From JAGDZR01 sp049115695 (GTDB lineage: Bacteria; Bacteroidota; Bacteroidia; Cytophagales; Cyclobacteriaceae), in the NCBI GenBank assembly GCA_049115695.1, contig JAGDZR010000006.1:186001-250000 (forward strand): a stretch of 64,000 nucleotides of DNA, given 5' to 3'. This document shows, in pieces, positions 57,281-64,000 of this stretch. The translations under genes were made by a program, and so were the position numbers. The notes beneath the pieces were generated by a model. That model did no database searches. It saw nothing but the letters and a program-made list of their open reading frames with translations, and was not told the DNA's origin. The stretch's first letter is position 1. The number at the start of each line of letters is the position of its first letter.

Positions 57281-59692
57281 ATGAGATATTTAGCTGTTTT
57301 TTTATTGGTTACTGCGCTTTCAGTAGAGGCACAAACTCTTACGCAAACGGTAAGAGGAACGATCGTTGAGCAAGAAACTCAATTCCCGCTGATCGGGGCG
57401 TCTGTTATTCTTACCAGTAGTACTGAATTGGTAGGCGCTACTGCGGATATCAATGGACAATTTAGATTAGACAATGTTCCGCTAGGTCGCCAGTCTTTTA
57501 AGATTTCCTTCATAGGCTTTGAAGATGTATACCTGAGCAACATCATCGTTACTTCTGGCAAAGAAGTGATCCTAAATGTCTCCATGGAGGAATCAGCAAC
57601 GCAACTCGAAAGTGTAGTAGTTACTGCCACCCAGGGAGGTGAAGCGATCAATGAAATGGCGCTTGTCAGTACTCGTTCATTCTCCGTAGAAGAAACGGAT
57701 CGATATGCAGGAAGCAGAGGAGACCCAGCACGAATGGCAAGCAACTTCGCAGGGGTACTTGGTGCAGATGATTCTCGTAATGATATTGTGATTCGAGGCA
57801 ACTCACCCCAGGCTGTTTTATGGCGGGTAGAAGGTATCAATATCCCAAACCCAAATCACTTCAATATCCCGGGAACTGCAGGAGGTCCGGCCTCAATGCT
57901 TAATAATAAAAATTTAGCGAACTCAGACTTCTACACAGGGGCATTTCCCGCTGAATTCGGCAACAGTATTGCCGGCGTATTTGACCTCAACATGAGAAAT
58001 GGGAACAACAGTGAATACGAATTTTCAGGACAGTTTGGATTCTTAGGAACAGAATTATTTGCTGAAGGCCCTATTTCACGGAAAAACAGGTCATCATTTA
58101 TTGCTTCATATCGCTACTCCACCCTGGCTCTATTTGAAGACCTAAACATCGATTTGGGAACATCAGCGGTTCCCTTCTATCAAGATGCAGCATTTAAGTT
58201 CAACTTTCCACTTAAGAACAATGGATCAATATCGCTCTTCGGTATAGGTGGAAATAGTGCAATAGATATCAAAATCAGTGACCAAATCACGCCTGATCGA
58301 GAATTCTATGGTCAGAATGATCGTGATCAATACTTCACCACCAAAGCTGGATTTGTTGGAGCGGCATATAAACAACCTTTGAGCAAGTCGACATATGTGA
58401 GTGCAACAACAGCTTTGTCCTCTGAGTCGGTTCACGCCTATCACGAGTTTATATTCAGACATGTCAATGCCCAAGACAATTATGAATTAGACTCTTTGTG
58501 GAACATGCTGGACTATACTTTCACTACGAATAAATGGTCAACCAACCTTTTTCTAGCGCATAAGAAGGGCACGAATGATGTAATCAACGTGGGCCTAAAT
58601 GCTGACATGTACTTCATCAATGTAATTGATAGCGTTCGGGAAATAGCACCGACAAGACCAAATTATGGAAATTGGACAACAAGGTGGGATTCAGATGCCT
58701 CCGGATTGTTACTACAGCCATTTGTACAATGGAAGCATGAATTCGGAAGTGACCTCAAAATGACATTGGGTGTCCATAGTCAATACTTCTCTCTTTCAAA
58801 AAGCTTTGTTCCCTTTGAACCACGTTTCGCTATCAAGTATGAAAAAGGAGCTAATGTTTTCGAATTTGGCACTGGACTTCATAGTCAAATACAACCCATT
58901 TACATGTACTTCTATGGCACATCCAGAGACAGCAATGGAACTCCGATACCGGATAATCTTGAAATGGATTTTTCAAGGAGTCTTCAAATCGTTGGTGGTT
59001 ATCAACGTATTATTGGATCAAATATCCGAGTGAAATCAGAAGTTTACTATCAGCACTTGTTCAATATCCCGGTTGAAGCACAACCCTCATCCTTTTCATT
59101 AGTCAATACAGGAGCAGGATTTTCAAGGTTCTTTCCAAATCCATTGGTCAACGAAGGTGTGGGACGAAATTTTGGCACTGAACTGACAGTTGAAAAATAT
59201 TTCAGTAATGGGTACATGTTCTTGCTTACCGGTGCACTATTTGATGCAAAATATCAGGGTAGTGATGGCATCTGGAGAGACACAGATTTCAATGGTAACT
59301 ATGTTGCAAATGGTCTTTTCACTAAGGAGTTTAAAATCAAAGAGCGAAATACGCTAGCTCTGGGCACCAAACTTACCACTGCTGGTGGTAGAAGGTATGG
59401 GCCGGTCGATCGAGCTGCTTCAGAATTGGAGAAAGAGGTAATCTATGTAGATAGTGAACGCAACTCCCTTCAATTCAAACCATACTTTCGAGCAGACCTT
59501 AAGATCAACTACCGGGTTAATTTAAAGCGGGTAACACACGAGATAGCATTTGACTTGGTCAATCTATTGGATACACAAAATATTCTCTCTTTGACCTATG
59601 CACCAAATGAATTTGATCCAACAGCAAATCCGGTTAGGGAAAACTATCAGTTAGGCTTTTTGCCATTGTTTTATTACAAGGTTGATTTCTGA
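57281..59692 (+). CDS. TonB-dependent receptor with CarboxypepD-regulatory-like N-domain
   Basis: An 803-residue outer-membrane receptor. Signal peptide MRYLAVFLLVTALSVEAQ; residues about 25-110 form a CarboxypepD_reg-like beta sandwich (VRGTIVEQETQFPLIGASVILTSS, FRLDNVPLGRQSFKISFIGFED); the plug follows (VVVTATQGGEAINEMALVSTRSF, NDIVIRGNSPQAVLWRVEGINIPNPNHF); the rest is barrel ending FYYKVDF. Such proteins import large or scarce nutrients with energy from TonB. No SusD or other uptake gene is adjacent, so the ligand is unknown. Confidence 0.92.
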   Translation: MRYLAVFLLVTALSVEAQTLTQTVRGTIVEQETQFPLIGASVILTSSTELVGATADINGQFRLDNVPLGRQSFKISFIGFEDVYLSNIIVTSGKEVILNVSMEESATQLESVVVTATQGGEAINEMALVSTRSFSVEETDRYAGSRGDPARMASNFAGVLGADDSRNDIVIRGNSPQAVLWRVEGINIPNPNHFNIPGTAGGPASMLNNKNLANSDFYTGAFPAEFGNSIAGVFDLNMRNGNNSEYEFSGQFGFLGTELFAEGPISRKNRSSFIASYRYSTLALFEDLNIDLGTSAVPFYQDAAFKFNFPLKNNGSISLFGIGGNSAIDIKISDQITPDREFYGQNDRDQYFTTKAGFVGAAYKQPLSKSTYVSATTALSSESVHAYHEFIFRHVNAQDNYELDSLWNMLDYTFTTNKWSTNLFLAHKKGTNDVINVGLNADMYFINVIDSVREIAPTRPNYGNWTTRWDSDASGLLLQPFVQWKHEFGSDLKMTLGVHSQYFSLSKSFVPFEPRFAIKYEKGANVFEFGTGLHSQIQPIYMYFYGTSRDSNGTPIPDNLEMDFSRSLQIVGGYQRIIGSNIRVKSEVYYQHLFNIPVEAQPSSFSLVNTGAGFSRFFPNPLVNEGVGRNFGTELTVEKYFSNGYMFLLTGALFDAKYQGSDGIWRDTDFNGNYVANGLFTKEFKIKERNTLALGTKLTTAGGRRYGPVDRAASELEKEVIYVDSERNSLQFKPYFRADLKINYRVNLKRVTHEIAFDLVNLLDTQNILSLTYAPNEFDPTANPVRENYQLGFLPLFYYKVDF

Positions 59693-59694
59693 TC

Positions 59695-59725
59695 TTTGAG
59701 GTTTGATCTAATTGTATTACATTTG
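59695..59725 (+). promoter_or_regulatory. Promoter of the VapBC-like module
   Basis: TTTG (59695-59698), a 19-base spacer and TACATTTG (59718-59725) match the Bacteroidota consensus completely. Transcription from about 59732 excludes the longer antitoxin frame at 59712. Confidence 0.75.
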
Positions 59726-59732
59726 TATTACA
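59711..59732. repeat. Two 11-bp tandem repeats overlapping the toxin-antitoxin promoter
   Basis: TTGTATTACA occurs at 59712-59721 and 59723-59732, one helical turn apart, and contains the -7 box between the copies. This is the expected geometry for cooperative ribbon-helix-helix antitoxin binding and autoregulation. Confidence 0.65.
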
Positions 59733-59744
59733 CTGAATAGAGTG

Positions 59745-59993
59745 ATGCTAAATGTCAGATTAAATAAGGAAACCGAAAAGAAATTGGCTGACTATACCCA
59801 GGAGAACGGCATATCCAAATCTACAGTGGTCAAGGAGGCATTGGCCCTTTACTTCAGAAAGGCGCAAGCATCAAAGACACCATTTGAGCTTGGGTCTGAT
59901 CTGTTTGGAGGAGATGGTGGTCAAAACCCTAACGCATCCAGGGATTACAAGCAACTTCTCAAAAAGAAGCTAAGTGAAAAGCATTCTCATTGA
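59745..59993 (+). CDS. Ribbon-helix-helix antitoxin (CopG/VapB-like)
   Basis: An 82-residue protein with a ribbon-helix-helix DNA-binding N-terminus (MLNVRLNKETEKKLADYTQENGISKSTVVKEALALYFRK). The C-terminal half (FELGSDLFGGDGGQNPNASRDYKQLLKKKLSEK) is the usual flexible, toxin-binding part. The ATG at 59745 follows a perfect promoter and the tandem repeats. Its stop overlaps the toxin gene start by 20 bases. It probably neutralises the PIN-domain toxin and represses the module. Confidence 0.9.
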   Translation: MLNVRLNKETEKKLADYTQENGISKSTVVKEALALYFRKAQASKTPFELGSDLFGGDGGQNPNASRDYKQLLKKKLSEKHSH

Positions 59994-60384
59994 CGCTGGG
60001 CCACTGATCGCTCTTTTCGATCGTAGTGACAGCTATCACCTAAAGGCACTACATTTTGTAGAACAATTTCAAGGTACATTCTGGAGCACATGGCCTGTCA
60101 TCACTGAAGTTAGCCACATGCTAGATTTCAGCACCAAATCCCAAATCAATTTTCTCAAGTGGTTAGAACGTGGAGGCGTACGGATATTTGAAATGCAAAA
60201 GCTTCATTTATCACGGTTGATAGAACTGACCGAAAAATTCGATGATGTTCCGATGGATTTAGCAGATGCTTCCTTAATTGTAGCGTCTGAAGCACTTAAT
60301 CTCAATCAAATCGCCAGTATAGATTCTGACTTCTACATTTATCGTGATATAAGAAATCAATACTTGAACAATGTGTTTTCATGA
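59974..60384 (+). CDS. PIN-domain ribonuclease toxin (VapC-like)
   Basis: A 136-residue PIN-domain protein starting with GTG inside the antitoxin gene. Conserved acidic residues of the active site are seen at ILIDAGPLIALF (D7), ITEVSHML (E45) and MDLADASLIV (D98), with a fourth near SIDSDFYIY. VapC toxins cleave tRNA or rRNA when freed from their antitoxin. All catalytic positions are intact, so the module is probably functional. Confidence 0.92.
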   Translation: MKSILIDAGPLIALFDRSDSYHLKALHFVEQFQGTFWSTWPVITEVSHMLDFSTKSQINFLKWLERGGVRIFEMQKLHLSRLIELTEKFDDVPMDLADASLIVASEALNLNQIASIDSDFYIYRDIRNQYLNNVFS

Positions 60385-60489
60385 TTGGCTAACTTAAGGA
60401 AGTCAAACGTTAATGATTGCCTGTCAAACACAGATGTCTTTGAATCAAACTGTGTCTTCGTTATTTAGGAGCCAAATAATCTAAGTGCA

Positions 60490-63171
60490 ATGTTATCCTC
60501 TTTTATATCAAGAACGAGTATAATTTTCATACTGCAATTGCTATCGATTCCGGTTTTATGCCAGATAGACACGGTAGCTGAAGCGTCCAATGTAATTTCC
60601 GACCAATACTTTAACAAAGGACTCATCAACGATCCACTTGGTTTAATTCAAGGGAGAATTCCAGGACTACTTGTTTCCAAACCAGGCGGTGACCCAAATC
60701 AATTATTTCATGCTCAAATACGCGGACTCACCACCTTTTCCGGACAAGATCAACCACTGATCGTCATTGATGGTATCTATGGTGCATCCATTAACTTGAT
60801 TGACCCTGCAGACATAGCTGCTATGCGCTTGATTAAAACCGGACCTGAAGCCAGTAAATATGGTCTACAAGGCAATGGGGGAATAATCGAAATTGAAACA
60901 AAAAAGGCAAATCAAGCAGATCCCTTTATGAGGTATCACACTTCGTTATCCCTTAGCAGTTTATCAAACTCCATTCCAAATCTGGATGCTTCCAGCTACA
61001 AACAATTGAATGGTGCCATTGATTTTGGTTCAGCAACAAATTGGATAGATGAAATCGTTCGTAAGGGCGTTTCCCAAGTGCATAATTTAGCGCTAGGTCA
61101 ATCAAAAAATAATTTTAATTATAATGCGGCAATCAACTATAGGTCTGTAGAAGGAATCGCAACAAACACTGGATATGACCGGCTCAACCTGAGAATGCAA
61201 ATGAGCCAAAAGGCGCTCAATGACAAATTCGTCCTGAAGCTTAGTGGAGCATTCAATGCTAAGTCGGCTGACATGGGCCGAAATGAAGTTTTTAAATACG
61301 CGATGATTGCCAATCCAACAATGCCCGTTTCTTACGATGGTACGGCTGGACTAGTGGATGCAGGAGGATACAGCGAACGACAAATATTCGATTTCTTCAA
61401 CCCCGTTGCTATCCAACAACAGATTATCAATAAAACGTCGACCAATGACTTAATGATTGGACTTAATGTTTCCTATGATCTTGACAACCTGATAGAAGGC
61501 CTGTCAGTTTCTTCCGTGTTTACTAACCACAGACAAAATTTCAATTCAAATTTTTATACCCCAAAGACAGCCTGGTTCCTCAACGGCATGAATCGTAATG
61601 GACTAGCAACTAAAGGTTGGAATTCTGTTAACAAATCTCAACTGTCCTCCCGCATTCGGTTGGTTCGTCAGTCTGGATTGTCAAGATTGACCGCTCAACT
61701 TGGCCATGATTTACAAAATAGTTTTGGTGAAGGAATAGACATAAGCGGAGGTAACTTCCTGACTGATGCCTTTACTTATAACAATTTAGGCGCAGCATTG
61801 GATTTTGCAAATGGACTTGGATATGTTGATTCTTATGCTGAGAAATCTACGATTGCAGGGTACTTTGCTCAATCTCAGTTCAATTATCAAGACAAATATT
61901 TCCTCAACGCTTTGATCAGAGCAGATGGAGCTTCCAGCCTTGGTGAAAATAACAAATGGGGTCTGTTTCCGGCTTTTGAGCTAGGAGCTAATCTGAATGA
62001 GTTAAGTAAAAAAATTCGATTGAGTGTATTTCAAATCAAGGGAAGCTGGAGCCAAACCGGTGGACTGCCTTATGAAGCATACTTGTCTCAGGGCATCTAT
62101 AGTCCTTCATCATTGTTCTACTACAATGGATCCTATATTTCATCAATGGTGGCAACAAGCAATCAAAATAATGACCTCAAGTGGGAGGAAAAACGCGAAT
62201 GGAATTTAAACGCCAACTGGCGATCTAGCTCAAGTAAATTCCATGGATCCATTGACTTGTATAATAGAACAATGAATGACCTCATCATGCCAGTCAATGT
62301 CCCTGTACCTCCCAATATTGCCCCGACAACTCATGCAAATGTTGGTGCATTGTCCGCCAAAGGAGTGGAGGTTTCATTAGGCTATTTTATTCTCAACCAG
62401 TCTGACTTGTCCTACCGCGTCAACTTGCTCTATGCAAGTAATCAAACCCAATTAGACGCATTAATGAATGAGGAATATTTAGCATCAAATAGTGACGAGA
62501 TATTGCTAGGTAATCCGGGAGCTCCCGGATTTGGTAGTGTAAGTATGATCAGAGCTAGCCCCGGTGAAAAAGTGGGGAATATCTATGGACCGGTGTTTGA
62601 TGGTGTGGATGACGATGGGCAACCTGTCCTATTGGATCAGGATGGAGATGGCTATTATTGCCAGTGTCCAGAAGACAGCAAAGTAATTGGAAATGCTCAG
62701 CCTAAACATGTCTTGAGTTCCTTCCATGATTTAAAATGGAAAAACTTCGATGTTAATCTCTTTTTCTCTGGCGTGTTTGGTCATGATTTGATCAATACAT
62801 ATCGGTTGTTTTATGAAAACGAAATTTTTTCAACCGTCAGCAGCTACAATGTAGTTGAAAGCAAACTAGCTCAACCCATCCGCTCATATTCGCCATTTAG
62901 TGACTTATTCGTTGAAGATGCTTCTTATCTTAAGCTTGACAACCTTGTGCTTGGCTATACCTTTAGCAAAAACCAATCCTCTATTCGAATATATTTTGCA
63001 GCTCAAAACTTATTGACGATCACTGGCTACACGGGTGTCGACCCATCAGTCCGTTTGTTAGACGATGGCGGCTTTGGCCACCTTACTTTATTGACCCCAG
63101 GAATTGAAAGAAGGAATCAATACTTTCCAAGTCGCACCTTTACAATGGGAGTGACAATAAAACTGGAGTAA
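60490..63171 (+). CDS. SusC/RagA-like TonB-dependent receptor without partner SusD
   Basis: An 893-residue outer-membrane receptor; signal peptide near MLSSFISRTSIIFILQLLSIPVLCQ. The plug is SusC-like: NDPLGLIQGRIPGLLVSKPGGDPNQ, AQIRGLTTFSGQDQPLIVIDGIYG, NLIDPADIAAMRLIKTGPEASKYGLQGNGGIIEIETKK. The barrel carries the SusC blocks FLNALIRADGASSLGENNKWGLFPAFELG, SWSQTGGLP and NWRSSSSKFHGSIDLYN, ending MGVTIKLE. The usual N-terminal CarboxypepD_reg domain is absent, and no susD follows. A glycan or peptide importer is likely; the ligand is open. Confidence 0.93.
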   Translation: MLSSFISRTSIIFILQLLSIPVLCQIDTVAEASNVISDQYFNKGLINDPLGLIQGRIPGLLVSKPGGDPNQLFHAQIRGLTTFSGQDQPLIVIDGIYGASINLIDPADIAAMRLIKTGPEASKYGLQGNGGIIEIETKKANQADPFMRYHTSLSLSSLSNSIPNLDASSYKQLNGAIDFGSATNWIDEIVRKGVSQVHNLALGQSKNNFNYNAAINYRSVEGIATNTGYDRLNLRMQMSQKALNDKFVLKLSGAFNAKSADMGRNEVFKYAMIANPTMPVSYDGTAGLVDAGGYSERQIFDFFNPVAIQQQIINKTSTNDLMIGLNVSYDLDNLIEGLSVSSVFTNHRQNFNSNFYTPKTAWFLNGMNRNGLATKGWNSVNKSQLSSRIRLVRQSGLSRLTAQLGHDLQNSFGEGIDISGGNFLTDAFTYNNLGAALDFANGLGYVDSYAEKSTIAGYFAQSQFNYQDKYFLNALIRADGASSLGENNKWGLFPAFELGANLNELSKKIRLSVFQIKGSWSQTGGLPYEAYLSQGIYSPSSLFYYNGSYISSMVATSNQNNDLKWEEKREWNLNANWRSSSSKFHGSIDLYNRTMNDLIMPVNVPVPPNIAPTTHANVGALSAKGVEVSLGYFILNQSDLSYRVNLLYASNQTQLDALMNEEYLASNSDEILLGNPGAPGFGSVSMIRASPGEKVGNIYGPVFDGVDDDGQPVLLDQDGDGYYCQCPEDSKVIGNAQPKHVLSSFHDLKWKNFDVNLFFSGVFGHDLINTYRLFYENEIFSTVSSYNVVESKLAQPIRSYSPFSDLFVEDASYLKLDNLVLGYTFSKNQSSIRIYFAAQNLLTITGYTGVDPSVRLLDDGGFGHLTLLTPGIERRNQYFPSRTFTMGVTIKLE

Positions 63172-63173
63172 GG

Positions 63174-63641
63174 TTAAGGTCTCACATTGACACCAGCCCC
63201 AGCTCCAAGCAATCCGGTACTAAGTGTAAGTCGAAAGAAAAATCGACCATTCGGTTTTTGAAATCTGTATCCTATCGATGCTACCGGTAGGACACGAGGT
63301 GCCCATACTTCCTCAAAAGATCTTGAATATGCAAGTCCTAATTTGGTCTCAAAGAACCCCCTCTTTTTGGGCTTCATCCTTGTATAGGTAAGGTGACCTC
63401 CTACCTGCTTCCAGGCATCTGGCACAAGTAAAGTCGTAAGCCCGGTGGTTACTCCATGATAGGCCTTGCCTCTATATGTCAGGGCATCAAAGCTTAGATT
63501 AGTTGAAAATACTAGCAATGATGTATGGGCAGAAATACTGTAAATGTTTGAAAAATCCTCTTCTGCTACAACTTGCGCTTTAGTTACAAATGAGGCTAGA
63601 AAAAGTATGAGGCAAATAACTGTTTTCATAAATCCCTTCAT
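63174..63641 (-). CDS. Small outer-membrane barrel-like protein
   Basis: A 155-residue exported protein with signal peptide ending ASFVTKAQ. The mature part is a series of amphipathic strands (HTSLLVFSTNLSFDALTYRGKAYHGVTTGLTTLLVP, FFETKLGLAYSRSFEE, ASIGYRFQKPNGRFFFRLTLSTGLLGAGAGVNV), as expected of a small outer-membrane barrel. The family is not recognised. Two ATGs (63641 and 63629) could start it. It converges with the SusC-like gene, with two bases between stops. Confidence 0.7.
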   Translation of the reverse strand: MKGFMKTVICLILFLASFVTKAQVVAEEDFSNIYSISAHTSLLVFSTNLSFDALTYRGKAYHGVTTGLTTLLVPDAWKQVGGHLTYTRMKPKKRGFFETKLGLAYSRSFEEVWAPRVLPVASIGYRFQKPNGRFFFRLTLSTGLLGAGAGVNVRP

Positions 63642-63839
63642 GATACAATCATCCTAAATATTTTTATTGCGCATAACTAATTACTTATATTTTTTGATTC
63701 AATTTGTTCATCACATCCGCAAATTGTGATTTTGTTGTCACGATGTTTCTGCAACGGTCATTGGAAATAAGTGCATTGATTTTAGCATCAATTTCTCAAA
63801 AATGATACAATTCCCAAACCATCACATAAGCTGCAAGGA

Positions 63840-64000
63840 CTATATTAATCGCTCCTTAAACCCTTCAAAATCAGCCCCAATTGAATCGAACACAGCCTCT
63901 TTCTTTAGCAGAGATGCTACTTTATCTCCGAAATCCAACTGATGACCCATTGCTTTTTCAACAACATCTAAAAACTTGACCGGGTGCGCTGTTTCCAGGA
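63840..64000 (-). CDS. thrC: Threonine synthase, C-terminal end (rest outside window)
   Basis: On the minus strand the last 52 codons before a TAG at 63842-63840 read LETAHPVKFLDVVEKAMGHQ, then a helical end FGDKVASLLKKEAVFD to FKERLI. ETAHPAKF-like followed by a short helical tail is the characteristic end of threonine synthase, the pyridoxal phosphate enzyme that makes threonine from O-phosphohomoserine. The catalytic part lies beyond the window, so only the family end is seen. About 200 bases with no further feature separate it from the small barrel gene. Confidence 0.8.
   Translation of the reverse strand, partial: LETAHPVKFLDVVEKAMGHQLDFGDKVASLLKKEAVFDSIGADFEGFKERLI

Noticed and set aside
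57379..57840. 153-codon minus-strand frame within the TonB receptor gene
   Set aside because: It is antisense to a well-supported domain of the receptor and has no recognisable feature.
1..64000. CRISPR arrays, tRNA or rRNA genes, insertion sequences, prophage genes
   Set aside because: No regular spaced repeats, cloverleaf-type sequences, transposase or phage structural proteins were seen by eye; a small structured RNA could still be missed.

Overview
The window looks like a chromosome segment of a Bacteroidota bacterium, most likely a marine gliding member of the Cytophagales (the lineage is inference). Supporting signs: a PorP/SprF protein and a gliding-motility-type C-terminal sorting domain (type IX secretion), TonB-dependent receptors of the CarboxypepD-plug and SusC types, OmpA/PD40 fusions, an AT-leaning base composition, few Shine-Dalgarno sequences, and promoters fitting TTG/TTTG-N19-20-TAnnTTTG. 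I see no rRNA, tRNA, CRISPR array or insertion sequence. Both ends cut genes: the 3' end of an ASCH-like protein at the left and the C-terminus of threonine synthase (minus strand) at the right.

Layout. 1-1.8 kb: bestrophin-type channel and a GNAT acetyltransferase. 1.85-10.1 kb: a sulfur locus with an OprD-type porin and a TsdA-type dihaem cytochrome on the minus strand, then, divergently, a SulP transporter, an MBL persulfide dioxygenase/rhodanese fusion, a single rhodanese, a universal stress protein and two half-size YeeE/YedE transporters. 10.1-16.5 kb: lipoprotein hydrolase, DUF1905 protein, DUF418 membrane protein, a two-subunit molybdenum hydroxylase (IorA/IorB-like) and small unknowns. 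16.5-22.8 kb (minus): a type IX cargo operon of a 1092-residue cysteine-paired Ig/cadherin-like surface protein, PorP/SprF and OmpA. 22.9-29.8 kb (minus): carbonic anhydrase, serine hydrolase, a small barrel, a kdtA-rsgA-7TM/LuxR operon, and a Fur-family repressor with a 2-Cys peroxiredoxin behind a perfect 11-bp inverted-repeat operator.

29.98-34.44 kb is the most unusual stretch. Three paralogous outer-membrane barrel proteins alternate with two paralogous lipoproteins (B1-L1-B2-L2-B3), with two tightly coupled lipoprotein/barrel pairs. I know no function for it. Next come an overlapping LMW phosphatase/fructosamine-kinase pair (probable glycation repair), fructose-1,6-bisphosphatase, a back-to-back divergent pair sharing CATATG, a periplasmic binding protein, an M1 peptidase, 4-hydroxyphenylpyruvate dioxygenase, a MarR regulator and an SLC12-like transporter.

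45-49.2 kb is a probable carbohydrate-related group: esterase, Tat-exported TIM-barrel isomerase, a candidate permuted papain-like protein with a 96-residue partner, and a lipoprotein mutarotase. 49.5-64 kb holds an EF-G paralogue, a chemoreceptor, an ArsR locus diverging from a YciI lipoprotein and a CsaA-like protein, a mechanosensitive channel, an SDR, a TonB receptor, a VapBC-like module with its own promoter on tandem repeats, and a SusC-like receptor without SusD. Most start codons were moved downstream of the longest ORF where signal peptides, promoters or neighbour spacing favour it.
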